Assembly (NCBI GenBank): GCA_963773035.1
Contig: CAVYZX010000007.1
Coordinates: 1 to 64,000 of the forward strand
Source: CAVRXZ01 sp963773035
GTDB lineage: Bacteria > Acidobacteriota > Vicinamibacteria > Vicinamibacterales > CAVVIG01
Direction of reading: 5' to 3'
Length of the DNA stretch: 64,000 bases
Shown here: positions 56,483-64,000 of the stretch, in pieces
Layout of the letters: each line of letters opens with the position of its first letter
Position numbering within the stretch: position 1 is the first letter of the stretch
Translations under genes and position numbers: made by a program
Notes under the pieces: model-generated
The model's input: the letters and a program-made list of their open reading frames with translations, nothing else
Database searches by the model: none
What the model was told of the DNA's origin: nothing

Positions 56483-57709
56483 TTACCAGTTCAAGAACAG
56501 CCCGAGCTCCTCGAGGAACAGAGACCACGCCGGCTCATCCTCGAGCATGAGGTGATTCGCGCTCGGCAGCGAGACGTACCGCGCGCCAGAGATTCCAGCT
56601 GCCAGCGCGCGGCCCCGCTCCGGCGGCACAGCGCGGTCGCGATCGCAGTGCAGGACGAGCGTCGGGGCCTTGACCTGCGGCAACAAGGGTCGAACATCGA
56701 TTTCCGCACCCCGCTCCAGGAGTCGGGCGGCGTTTTCCGGCGACGTGGACACACGCTGGAGCTCGTCGAACCACTGCTCGTGTTCTGGCGTCGACTCGGG
56801 AATGAACCGACTGGTGAACGTCTTGCAGAAGGCCGGGTTATTCAGTCCCCACCCAAGCCGCAACAAACTGGCGAGAGCGCAATGGGCCTGGATCTCCTCC
56901 GGCGTGCCGGCGTGGTTCACTCCAGCCGCGAAGGCGCCGTGGAGCACCAGGTGCGTGACGCGCTCCGGATGCTTCACGGCATAGGCAATGGCGAGAGAGC
57001 CGCCTCGAGAGATCCCAAGCAACGGAAAACGATCGAGTCCCGCCGCTTCCACAACTGTTTCGAGATCGTGTACCCACGCATCGAAGCTCCCATGATCGAC
57101 GTCGCGCTGCGACATGCCGTTGCCACGCTCGTCGTAGCGGACCAGGCGGTGGTGACGTGACAACTCCGTGTACCAGTGGCGCCAGATGGGGCTGCCCCAT
57201 TCGAAGTCGAGATTCGTCAGCCAGTTCGATGCCTTCACGAGCGGTGGCCCATTGCCGGTGGTGGCGTAGGCGAGTCGGACGCCGTCACCGGTGGTGCAGT
57301 ACCGGATTTCCTGCCGCGCTTTTGCGGCCGGCGATGGTGATGGCGCTGTCGACGGCAGGACGGGAGCGACCGTCGCTTCGACCGTTGCAGCAAACCGGTA
57401 GCCCACGCGCGGGACGGTTTCGATGTACTGCTGGCCGGTCGCTCGTTCGCCCAGCGCCTTCCGGAGCACCGACACGTTGTGGTTCAGGTTGTTTTCCTCG
57501 ACCGTCGTCTCGGGCCACACCGTGTCGAGCAATTCCTGTTTCGTAACGAGCCGCCCGGCATTCTCGACCAGCACCACGAGCGTGTCGAACACCTTGATAC
57601 GCAACGGGATCACTTCGGCGCCGCGCGAGAGGCGGTGCTCCCGAACGTCAAGATGAAAAGGCCCGAATCGATACGCGCCTTTGATTGCGGTGTCGGCCAC
57701 CAGTCGCAC
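56483..57709 (-). CDS. Winged-helix DNA-binding protein fused to alpha/beta hydrolase
   Basis: This 408-aa fusion has an N-terminal OmpR-type winged helix (about 14-108): FHLDVREHRLSRGAEVIPLR, TVWPETTVEENNLNHNVSVLRKAL, YIETVPRVGYRF. The C-terminal alpha/beta hydrolase (about 135-405) has the nucleophile elbow GISRGGSLAIAY, an Asp in LHCDRDRAVPPERGRALA and a His in SANHLMLEDEPAW, an intact catalytic triad. There is no receiver or TM segment. The hydrolase may act as ligand-sensing or enzyme domain controlling DNA binding. Similar fusions are annotated in other bacteria but not characterised as far as I know. It is divergent from the SBP56 gene. Confidence 0.88.
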   Translation of the reverse strand: MRLVADTAIKGAYRFGPFHLDVREHRLSRGAEVIPLRIKVFDTLVVLVENAGRLVTKQELLDTVWPETTVEENNLNHNVSVLRKALGERATGQQYIETVPRVGYRFAATVEATVAPVLPSTAPSPSPAAKARQEIRYCTTGDGVRLAYATTGNGPPLVKASNWLTNLDFEWGSPIWRHWYTELSRHHRLVRYDERGNGMSQRDVDHGSFDAWVHDLETVVEAAGLDRFPLLGISRGGSLAIAYAVKHPERVTHLVLHGAFAAGVNHAGTPEEIQAHCALASLLRLGWGLNNPAFCKTFTSRFIPESTPEHEQWFDELQRVSTSPENAARLLERGAEIDVRPLLPQVKAPTLVLHCDRDRAVPPERGRALAAGISGARYVSLPSANHLMLEDEPAWSLFLEELGLFLNW

Positions 57710-57815
57710 CTCAGGAAAGTTTCAGAAAGATACCAGCATTCTCAAAGGACGGCGCCTGGCGTCGGATTTTAACCTCTGGATCACGCGGATCGGAACCGCG
57801 AGGAGGTCCAAGACG

Positions 57816-59219
57816 ATGCCGAAACTGCTTCCAGACCAGAGCTTCTACCCGTCGCCGACAATGGCCATGCAGGCCCCCGCGGAAACACTGGCCTATGTGG
57901 CGCTGCTCAATCCCGACCCGGCCGCCAACGACGCCCTTGCCGTGCTGGACGTCAATCCCGCTTCGCCAGGCTACGGGGCTCAGATCGCGCGTGTCGAGAT
58001 GCCTCGTACAGGCGACGAATTGCACCATTTCGGGTGGAACGCGTGCAGTTCGTGCCTGTGTCCGAACTCGCCGCACCCGCATATGCAACGGCGCTATCTC
58101 GTGGTGCCTGGCATGCGATCGTCGCGAATCCACATTCTCGACACAGCACCCGACCCGCGCCAGCCGCGGTTCGTCAAGGTGATCGAAGCCGAAGAAATCA
58201 TTCGGAAGACCGGCTACAGCCGCCCTCACACCGTGCACTGCGGGCCGGATGGCATCTATGTCAACGCGCTGGGCAACGCCGACGGCGACGGCCCAGGCGG
58301 CATCTTCGTCCTCGACCCCGAAACATTCGAGATCAAAGGGCGTTGGGAGAAGGATCGTGGACCGCAACATCTGTCGTACGACTTCTGGTGGCACCTCGGT
58401 CACGACACGCTGATCACGAGCGAGTGGGGCACGCCGAAGATGGTGGAGGACGGCGTCAATCCGGAACTGCTCCTGGCCGGCAAGTACGGCAACGCGCTGC
58501 ACGTCTGGGATCTCAATCGACGTGTGCACCTGCAGAAGCTCGAGCTCGGCCCCGAGTACCAGATGGTGCTCGAGCTTCGTCCGGCGCACGATCCCAACGA
58601 AACCTACGGCTTCGTTGGCGTCGTCGGCAGCTTGAAGGACTTGTCTGCCTCGATCTGGATGTGGCACCGGGATGGCAGCGGAGGAAATGCCACATGGCGC
58701 ATTCACAAGGTGATCGAAATTCCTGCCGAGCCGGCGGCTGCCGACGATCTCCCGCCGTTGTGGAAAGGCTTCAGCGCCGCGCCGCCGCTCGTCACCGACA
58801 TCAATCTTTCGCTCGACGATCGATTCCTCTACGTCTCGTGCTTCGGCACGGGCGAGTTGAAGCAGTTTGACGTCTCCGATCCGTTCAACCCGGTCGAGAC
58901 CGGCTCGCTGAAGATCGGCGGCATGGTTCGCCGCCAGCCGCACCCGGCGCGTCCGGGGCAGCGCTTGAACGGCGCACCTCAGATGGTCGAGATCAGCCGC
59001 GACGGCAAGCGCGTCTATGTGACCAACTCGCTGTATCGCACGTGGGATGACCAGTTCTATCCCGACGGGATCAAGGGCTGGCTGGCCAAAGTCGACGTGC
59101 GACCGAACGGCGGCATCGAGTTGGATCCTTCCGGGTTCGTGGAGTTCGACGGCATGCGTCCCCACCAGGTCCATCTCGAAGGCGGTGACGCCAGCTCCGA
59201 TTCCTACTGTTTCGCGTGA
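57816..59219 (+). CDS. Selenium-binding-protein family methanethiol oxidase (SBP56/MtoX)
   Basis: This 467-aa SBP56-family protein of seven-bladed propeller type has ELHHFGWNACSSCLCPNSPH, SRPHTVHCGPDGIYVNALGN, GPQHLSYDFWWHLGHDTLITSEWGTP, MVRRQPHPARPGQRLNGAPQMVEISRDGKRVY and MRPHQVHLEGGD. Conserved His and Cys residues form the copper site. In bacteria this family oxidises methanethiol to formaldehyde, H2O2 and H2S. No signal peptide is seen, unlike many bacterial MtoX. The start is fixed by AGGAGG at 57801-57806. The next gene (membrane protein) follows closely and may act with it. Confidence 0.93.
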   Translation: MPKLLPDQSFYPSPTMAMQAPAETLAYVALLNPDPAANDALAVLDVNPASPGYGAQIARVEMPRTGDELHHFGWNACSSCLCPNSPHPHMQRRYLVVPGMRSSRIHILDTAPDPRQPRFVKVIEAEEIIRKTGYSRPHTVHCGPDGIYVNALGNADGDGPGGIFVLDPETFEIKGRWEKDRGPQHLSYDFWWHLGHDTLITSEWGTPKMVEDGVNPELLLAGKYGNALHVWDLNRRVHLQKLELGPEYQMVLELRPAHDPNETYGFVGVVGSLKDLSASIWMWHRDGSGGNATWRIHKVIEIPAEPAAADDLPPLWKGFSAAPPLVTDINLSLDDRFLYVSCFGTGELKQFDVSDPFNPVETGSLKIGGMVRRQPHPARPGQRLNGAPQMVEISRDGKRVYVTNSLYRTWDDQFYPDGIKGWLAKVDVRPNGGIELDPSGFVEFDGMRPHQVHLEGGDASSDSYCFA

Positions 59220-59280
59220 GAGTGGTCGTCGGATGAAGCGTCAGGCTGACGCCGGACGCTTCGACTTCAAGAGGTGTGTC

Positions 59281-59922
59281 ATGACGAGCGAGATGACGAT
59301 GTCGTGGCTGATGCTGATGGCGCTGGGCGCATTTCACGGCATCAATCCGGGGATGGGGTGGCTGTTTGCGGTAGCGCTCGGGATGCAGGAGCGTCGTCGC
59401 GACGCGGTGCTACGGGCGCTCGTGCCGCTCGGCGCCGGGCATGCGCTTGCGGTGGCCGGCGCGGTCGCTGTGGCACTCGCGATCGGATTCGTGATTCCGA
59501 TCGGCTGGCTGCGTTGGCCAATTGCCGGTCTCCTCGTCTCGCTCGGCGTGCTCCGTTTGTTTCGTCATCGCCACCCGCGCTGGGGCGGCATGCGCGTGAG
59601 CATGGGTGGGCTCGCGGTGTGGTCGTTTCTGATGGCCACGGCTCACGGGGCCGGATTGATGGTGGTGCCGGTCTTCATGGGCATGTCGATGGCGGGCCCC
59701 GGGGAGCACGCGCACCACATGCATGCTGCAGGGACCGGCGCGGGAGCTGCGTTTCTCGCGACTGGCCTGCATGCCCTGGGCTACCTGGCGGTGACGGCGT
59801 TCGTCGCGGTGCTGGTGTTCGAGAAGCTTGGCGTCGGCATTCTGCGCCGAGCGTGGTTCAACCTCGATCTGATCTGGTCGGCCGCGCTGGTCGCGACGGG
59901 CGCGCTCACTCTGATGCTTTGA
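59281..59922 (+). CDS. Polytopic membrane protein after mtoX (UreH/TauE-like)
   Basis: This 213-aa protein has about six TM helices, including LLMALGAFHGINPGMGWLFAV, LVPLGAGHALAVAGAVAVAL, LAVWSFLMATAHGAGLMVVP and TGLHALGYLAVTAFVAVLVF. The repeated helix-His pairs (AFHGINPGMG, GAGHAL, TAHGAG) resemble metal/sulfur transporters such as UreH/RcnA/TauE-type proteins. It has a His-rich loop HAHHMHAAG. It lies 61 bp after the SBP56 gene and is probably co-transcribed. A role in copper or sulfur export serving methanethiol oxidation is inferred. The start at 59281 has AGAGGTG; an ATG at 59233 is weaker. Confidence 0.8.
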   Translation: MTSEMTMSWLMLMALGAFHGINPGMGWLFAVALGMQERRRDAVLRALVPLGAGHALAVAGAVAVALAIGFVIPIGWLRWPIAGLLVSLGVLRLFRHRHPRWGGMRVSMGGLAVWSFLMATAHGAGLMVVPVFMGMSMAGPGEHAHHMHAAGTGAGAAFLATGLHALGYLAVTAFVAVLVFEKLGVGILRRAWFNLDLIWSAALVATGALTLML

Positions 59923-60018
59923 GACTCACGAACTCTTGAAGGCGGTGGTGCGCGCACGCAAGAAACGGAATGTCCCTTCACGTTGCAGCGATGTGGCTCA
60001 TGTATGTCAGGAGGTTTT

Positions 60019-60629
60019 ATGAAGACCCGACGATCTTGTCAAATCCCTCGAGTACTCACGGATCGGCCTTCTCGCGCTCTCGAGTTTCTGGCCTGCTGTT
60101 GCGCTGGCGCAGTCGGACCACGTGCACGGTGTGCCGTCACAGAATCAGGATCAGACATTGGACCGGAGCAGCAAGGCGAACGCCCTGGTTCAGATCGTTC
60201 GCCAGGCGACCGAGCGTTTTCGTGATGTCGGTGTGGCGGACGCGGAAGAATACAAGCTGCTCTTCGGCTGCGTCAGCTGGATCGGACTGGGGCGCCATGG
60301 GTCTGCACTATGTGAACATGGCGTTGGTGATGGACGGCGAGTTGGACCCGACGCGTCCCGAGATCATTCTTTATGAGGCACTGCCGAACGGCCGTCTGAA
60401 GCTGACCGGCGCAGACTATCTCGTGCTTGCGGACGCATGGGAGGCGAAGCATCCGGGAACCACACCGGAGCTCATGGGACAGTTGCTGCACTACTTCGAA
60501 AGTCCCAACCGCTTCGGTCTTCCGCCCTTCTATACCCTGCACGTCTGGGCGTGGAAGGACAATCCCTCCGGGACGTTCGTGAACTGGCATCCCAAGGTTT
60601 CGTGCGACGGATTCAATCCGCAAAACTAA
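60019..60629 (+). pseudogene. Exported hypothetical protein with two frameshifts
   Basis: A perfect AGGAGG precedes the ATG at 60019, so a gene clearly starts here. After nine codons an extra C in CCC (about 60045-60047) breaks the frame. Removing it yields a signal peptide (YSRIGLLALSSFWPAVALAQ). A second extra base, T at 60278 (AGC-T-GGA), breaks it again; removing it gives FGCVSGSDWGAMGLHYVNMAL and an intact end to TAA at 60629, about 202 aa. The mature part (ALPNGRLKLTGADYLVLADAW, FYTLHVWAWKDNPSGTFVNW) is a conserved exported family of unknown function. It follows the membrane gene and may have belonged to the same operon. Confidence 0.75.
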
Positions 60630-60637
60630 ACCCATGA

Positions 60638-60661
60638 GAGGGGCGGCGACTGTCGCCCCTC
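60638..60661 (+). terminator. 8-bp GC-rich hairpin after the broken exported gene
   Basis: GAGGGGCG (60638-60645) pairs perfectly with CGCCCCTC (60654-60661) around an 8-nt loop, 8 bp past the stop. No U-tract follows, so it may stabilise an mRNA end or be a factor-dependent terminator. Confidence 0.45.
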
Positions 60662-60884
60662 ACCTCCTCATGACCCAGTGCGGCCGTCAACGTTCACCGC
60701 CGAGAGTAATCCGGCGCATGCCAGCTTCGGATTCTGGTTATTGAATGAACAAAGCGACGGTACTCCCGATGATCAACGAATCCTGTTCCTCGGTGTCGTC
60801 CGAGGCCGAACATCTGCCCATTCGCATTCATTCTGAATTGGACGACCGGACCCCTCTGCTGCTGCATAAAGAGTTGGAGGTCGT
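60662..60884. other. Intergenic region without a visible gene
   Basis: These 223 bp between the terminator-like hairpin and the O-methyltransferase promoter hold no domain-bearing frame and no repeat shared with other gaps. Short runs such as AATCCGGCG may be decayed coding sequence, but nothing is recognisable. Confidence 0.35.
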
Positions 60885-60890
60885 TATACT
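60885..60890 (+). promoter_or_regulatory. -10 box TATACT giving a near-leaderless methyltransferase mRNA
   Basis: TATACT ends 9 nt before the ATG at 60900. Typical initiation 6-8 nt downstream would place the 5' end within about three bases of the start codon. TTGGAG lies upstream as a possible -35. No Shine-Dalgarno is visible, as expected for a leaderless gene. Confidence 0.5.
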
Positions 60891-60899
60891 CGCTCCACT

Positions 60900-61892
60900 A
60901 TGAATGATCCTGCCGACGACCTTTTGCGAATTTCGATGAGTCACGGCCTGCCCCGCTGTCTTCATGCGGTGGCAGAACTCGGTATTGCGGATGCTTTGGG
61001 GGAATCGCCGCGAAGCGCGGAGGAACTGGCGAGGGACACCGGAACACATGCGGAAGCGCTGGCTCGAACGCTGCGCGTCCTTTCGGCTGAGGGGATCTTT
61101 GAGGCTCGTGATGGCGCGTGGGGCCACACGCCGGCGTCACGCTTGCTGCAATCGGATCATCCGCAATCCATGAGATCGTTTGTCCGGATGATCGGTTTGC
61201 CCGTGTATTGGCGGGGATTCGAATACTTCGCCGATGCCCTGAAGACCGGACAGTCCGTTCAAGAGAAAGTCGTCCCAGGTGGTTATTGGAAGTACCTCAG
61301 CGACAATCCGGGTGCGGCTCGGCTCTTCGACGAGGCCATGATGGGGAAAGCAACGGGACAAATTGCCGGCGTTTTGAAGTCCTACGACTTCTCCGCCTTT
61401 GGAACAATCGCGGACATCGGCGGCGGCCGCGGTCATTTACTGGCGGCCGTGCTGCAAGCTGCGCCCCGAGCTCATGGCGCGCTGTTCGATCAGCCGCATG
61501 TGACGGCCGCAGCTCAAGCTGCGGGAATGGAATCGGAACGGCTTCGGATGCATCCCGGAAATTTCTTCACGGATGCGCTGCCCTCCGCCGATTGCTATCT
61601 CATCATGCAGGTGATCCACGACTGGAACGATCAGGAAGCCGCTCGGATTCTCGCCGCCATTCGAAAGGCGGCGTCGCCAGGTGCGAAGCTCCTACTGATC
61701 GAGTGCATTGTTCCGGAGGATTCGAAGCCGAGCTGGACGAAGATGCTCGATCTGCAACTGCTGATCCTGCTGTCGGGAAAAGAGCGGACCGAGAAAGGGT
61801 ATTCGGAAATGCTTCGAACTGCCGGCTTCCGTCTGGATCGAGTGATTGATGTCGGGATGTCGACTTCGATATTGGAGTCAGTTGCGATCTAA
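60900..61892 (+). CDS. SAM-dependent O-methyltransferase (aromatic/hydroxyneurosporene type)
   Basis: This 330-aa methyltransferase has an N-terminal dimerisation/winged-helix region (about 10-95: PRCLHAVAELGIADALGESP, ELARDTGTHAEALARTLRVL). The Rossmann fold has motif I TIADIGGGRGHLLAAVLQ, an Asp after GALFDQPHV, and LIMQVIHDWNDQEAARILAAIRKA with the His-Asp pair typical of O-methyltransferases. Relatives methylate hydroxylated aromatics or carotenoids. The substrate is unknown and no biosynthetic neighbours are present. An IS5 remnant begins within its last codons and may have altered the C-terminus. The mRNA may be leaderless. Confidence 0.92.
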   Translation: MNDPADDLLRISMSHGLPRCLHAVAELGIADALGESPRSAEELARDTGTHAEALARTLRVLSAEGIFEARDGAWGHTPASRLLQSDHPQSMRSFVRMIGLPVYWRGFEYFADALKTGQSVQEKVVPGGYWKYLSDNPGAARLFDEAMMGKATGQIAGVLKSYDFSAFGTIADIGGGRGHLLAAVLQAAPRAHGALFDQPHVTAAAQAAGMESERLRMHPGNFFTDALPSADCYLIMQVIHDWNDQEAARILAAIRKAASPGAKLLLIECIVPEDSKPSWTKMLDLQLLILLSGKERTEKGYSEMLRTAGFRLDRVIDVGMSTSILESVAI

Positions 61893-62109
61893 GAGATTTA
61901 CGCGGCCGCCGCACAAAACCCCCCTGCGTCGCTATCGACGGAGGTGGAAGATCGAGCGACTCTTTGCCTGGTTCCGGAATTTTCGGCGGCTCGTTGTTCG
62001 CTACGAGCGATACGCCGAGAATTTTCTTGCGATGCTACACCTCGCCTGCTGCCTCATTCTCTTGCGAGGTTTATCAGAAGGCTTCTACACCGACGTGAAA
62101 CCGGACTAA
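61888..62109 (+). pseudogene. IS5-type transposase C-terminal fragment
   Basis: About 73 codons in one frame encode RYRRRWKIERLFAWFRNFRR, a following LVVRYERY block and AENFLAMLHLACCLILLR. This is the conserved C-terminal DDE (Y-RRR-IER) block of IS5/IS1182-like transposases. The N-terminal catalytic part is missing, and the fragment begins at the end of the O-methyltransferase gene. It is a decayed insertion remnant. Confidence 0.75.
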
Positions 62110-62113
62110 CGGC

Positions 62114-63130
62114 TCACGGATTTGAATGGACGATGTACCGTCCTTCGTCGTCGTAGTGAAACGACGTCAGGCGGTCCCGGTCGTGAGGCGCATCCCCCGA
62201 CAGTTTTCCCAGCGCCACCGTCGGCCGGTTCGACGACCAGAAGTAGAATTTCAACGCCAGCTCGACCAGTTGCGGTGCCGAGAAGTGCGCGAGCGCCTCG
62301 GCACGCAGCGCTGCGCTGACCCGCCCGGGGTGGAACAGGAACGCGTCGTGCAGCCGAAGCGCGACCTTCTGCGCATCGCTCAGCGAATCGCTGGTTTCGT
62401 AGGCGCGGACCTCGTCCATGAGGTCGCTCGAGCCTGCCGGCCGCGCAACTGCGCGGCGCATGCTCATTCAATACTGGCAGCCCTGATGACTCGCGTTGTG
62501 AAGCCGGATCGCTTCGCTCGTCACCTCATCGATCAGTTTCTGGCGGACGACGGCCTCGGCGAGCACTCGATAGATTTTCCCGAAAGCGGGATCGAGGAGG
62601 CTCCACATGCCGCCCTCGGCGTTGGCATCCGCCCTTGATTTGATCTCGTCCTCGGCATCCGCAGAACGCCGGTGCCTCGGTTTTGCTGCGGGGTTGGGAT
62701 CCGGCGCGATGTCGAGCAGCGCGAGCATTCGAGCGTAGGCTTCGTACGCGTGGAGCGCCCACACGAAATTGACGAATTCGCGGGGTGCAAGGTAGTGCGA
62801 GAGCCGATCCTTCTGCTCGTCGCTGATGAGGTGGTGATCTAGATGATATTGCTCGGCGTAGGACAACGCCGCACGCTCACGATTGGAAAAGACGGCGCTC
62901 GCGCGCCAGTCCTCGAGCTCCGATCGCAACGGAGAGTCCACGCCAGCCAGCGCGGCGCGTGCGCCCATCAACTGTGCCTGCCGAAGGTGACAGCACTCCA
63001 CCAGCCATGGATCTGAGACTTGGTCTGCGACCGAGAGCATTTCACAGAGCAGTTCGTCGACCTTAGGCATAAGGCCGAACACCGCGTCGCGTTCGGAACC
63101 CGATTCAGCTCGAACAGGCAACCATGTCAT
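62114..63130 (-). CDS. CMD/AhpD-like protein with in-frame TGA (candidate selenoprotein)
   Basis: From the ATG at 63128-63130 the frame runs 220 codons to a TGA (62468-62470) and continues in the same frame for 117 codons to a stop at 62114. The two halves are single-frame, total 338 aa if Sec is read. Both halves have the CMD fold (SELEDWRASAVFSNRERAAL and SDAQKVALRLHDAFL patterns). The stop falls at ASHQGCQY-TGA-MSMRR, exactly where the second Cys of AhpD-type CxxC is expected. A hairpin follows 10 nt later. GGGAG precedes the start. The alternative is a nonsense-split pseudogene or coupled genes (TGAATG). Halving a CMD helix at the CxxC makes independent folding unlikely. Confidence 0.7.
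62440..62457 (-). promoter_or_regulatory. Hairpin after the in-frame TGA, SECIS-like geometry
   Basis: On the mRNA strand GCCGCGC, loop AGUU and GCGCGGC form a perfect 7-bp stem starting 10 nt after the UGA. Three further base pairs (UGC with GCA) can extend it beyond a 2-nt bulge. The apical loop has G as its second base and lies 17 nt from the UGA. This matches the general rules for bacterial SECIS elements. In GC-rich coding DNA such stems can arise by chance. Confidence 0.45.
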
Positions 63131-63168
63131 ATCGCTACTCCCGGCTCGGTTCCGTTCGGAATCACACG

Positions 63169-64000
63169 TCAGCGCGCAGACGCCTGCACGGGCTGCGGTC
63201 CGTGTTTGGGCGGAAACAGATTGCGCGTCTTGATCCGCCAGCCATCCGCGGTCCGCACGTACGTGTCTTCGTAGTGGCCGCCGAGAAACACCGTGCCAGG
63301 TTTGCCACCCTCACCGATATCGAGGACGGCTAGATACGCCTTCCCGGTCGCACCCTCCGGAGACGGCTCGATCACGTGATTGGTGAGATAATGCCGCACG
63401 TATTTCGGCCCCCGCGGCTGCTCGCGCGCCAGCGCCGCCAACGCGTCGTATCCCTTCGTGTTCGTGAAGGCGACACCATCCTTCGTGTACAGGCCGGCGT
63501 AGGCGTCTCCGTTATCACCCTTCCCGAACCCGGAATCGAGCGCGTGCCCGTAGCTCGCGACGAGCTGCTCGATCTGCAGGTAATCCATGACCGACAGCGA
63601 ACCGTTCGCCGCCGTCACGTTGTCGGCCGGTTGTGACTTGATCTTGACGGGACTCTTCAAAAGTGTGGCCAGCGCTGTCGACGTGCCGCCGCCGCTCTTC
63701 GAGGGAATGAAATGGCGGCGTTTGAAGCGCCAGCCCTTGGGAGTCTTGGCGTAGAGGTCCTCGTAATGTCCGCCGATGTTCGACGGTTCGCCCCGCTTGT
63801 CGCCGACGACTTCCCACTGTGTGCGGGTGCCAAGCGGCGGCACGTTGTCGTTGAAGTTGAACTCCGCGACGTACTGACGTCCGATCGCGCCATCCGCCGT
63901 CGGCTCGATCACAAGGCTCATGGCGTAGTGCGTCGTGTTGAGCGGACCTATCGCGTTCCCGCGCGCGAGTGCCGCGAGCTGATCGCGTCCTTTGGCGGGC
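63169..64000 (-). CDS. Protein with tandem SnoaL-like domains, 5' end outside window
   Basis: The frame is open to the window edge at 64000; an internal Met at 63919-63921 is not the true start. Residues before it (LAALARGNAIGPLNTTHYA) match the same position in the second domain (LAALAREQPRGPKYVRHYL), which proves the coding region continues upstream. Two SnoaL/NTF2-like domains are present, each with a GHYEDLY/GHYEDTY strand and a closing HFIPSK/NLFPPK segment. It contains YLQIEQLVASYGHALDSG. Such proteins bind small ligands, and a catalytic role is possible. It lies 38 bp upstream of the candidate selenoprotein gene on the same strand, probably one transcript. Confidence 0.82.
   Translation of the reverse strand, partial: PAKGRDQLAALARGNAIGPLNTTHYAMSLVIEPTADGAIGRQYVAEFNFNDNVPPLGTRTQWEVVGDKRGEPSNIGGHYEDLYAKTPKGWRFKRRHFIPSKSGGGTSTALATLLKSPVKIKSQPADNVTAANGSLSVMDYLQIEQLVASYGHALDSGFGKGDNGDAYAGLYTKDGVAFTNTKGYDALAALAREQPRGPKYVRHYLTNHVIEPSPEGATGKAYLAVLDIGEGGKPGTVFLGGHYEDTYVRTADGWRIKTRNLFPPKHGPQPVQASAR

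Overview
The window is high-GC, gene-dense bacterial chromosome. Several features together point to an Acidobacteriota genome, most likely class Vicinamibacteria: four Hanks-type Ser/Thr kinases carrying PD40/TolB, TPR or multi-TM output modules; an Oar-like TonB receptor; Planctomycete/Acidobacteria-type DUF1587/1592/1588/1585 cytochromes paired with DUF1552 proteins; exported ankyrin proteins; and PQQ propellers. This is inference from gene content; no rRNA or other marker gene is present.

Region by region. 0-1 kb: the tail of a transposase, then mutM. 1-22 kb: a signalling block with an exported hypothetical, three kinases (2285, 6266, 11856), a SurA/PpiC chaperone, a GlsB-type membrane protein, DUF1330, LamG and PIG-L proteins, two tiny membrane proteins, a winged-helix/FHA regulator divergent from the third kinase, an Oar-like receptor, and a fourth kinase broken by one frameshift. 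21.7-29.6 kb: housekeeping and envelope genes, namely a PEGA protein, an HD-GYP response regulator, PBP1A, a frameshifted carboxymuconolactone-decarboxylase-like protein, a cupin, a ROK kinase and prfC. 29.6-40.9 kb: a tandemly repeated three-gene module of exported ankyrin protein, di-haem DUF1592-type protein and Tat-exported DUF1552 protein. 40.9-45.6 kb: an MBL hydrolase with an inserted EF-hand pair, a Tat-exported alpha-hydroxy-acid oxidase with a CxxCH motif, and a molybdopterin oxidoreductase. 45.6-47.6 kb: an IS110 element and a patch of dispersed repeats. 47.6-54.8 kb: PQQ dehydrogenase, SnoaL-like protein, PQQ/cytochrome-c dehydrogenase, bicupin and VOC protein. 54.9-64 kb: acyl-CoA ligase, winged-helix/hydrolase fusion, SBP56 methanethiol oxidase with a membrane partner, a broken exported hypothetical, an O-methyltransferase, an IS5 remnant, a CMD/AhpD-like gene split by one in-frame TGA, and a SnoaL-like gene cut by the window edge.

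The strongest novel signal is at 62114-63130 on the minus strand. One in-frame TGA falls exactly where the second cysteine of a CxxC motif is expected in an AhpD/CMD-like protein. A hairpin 10 nt downstream fits the general geometry of a bacterial SECIS. I read it as a candidate selenoprotein. Other notable signals are the duplicated ankyrin-cytochrome-DUF1552 cassette, the kinase and winged-helix/FHA pair with a 34-bp sequence that recurs near 47.4 kb as part of a perfect inverted repeat, a hairpin that overlaps the Shine-Dalgarno of the PEGA gene, and two overlooked small membrane proteins. Four single-base insertions break three genes. They may be real decay or assembly errors.
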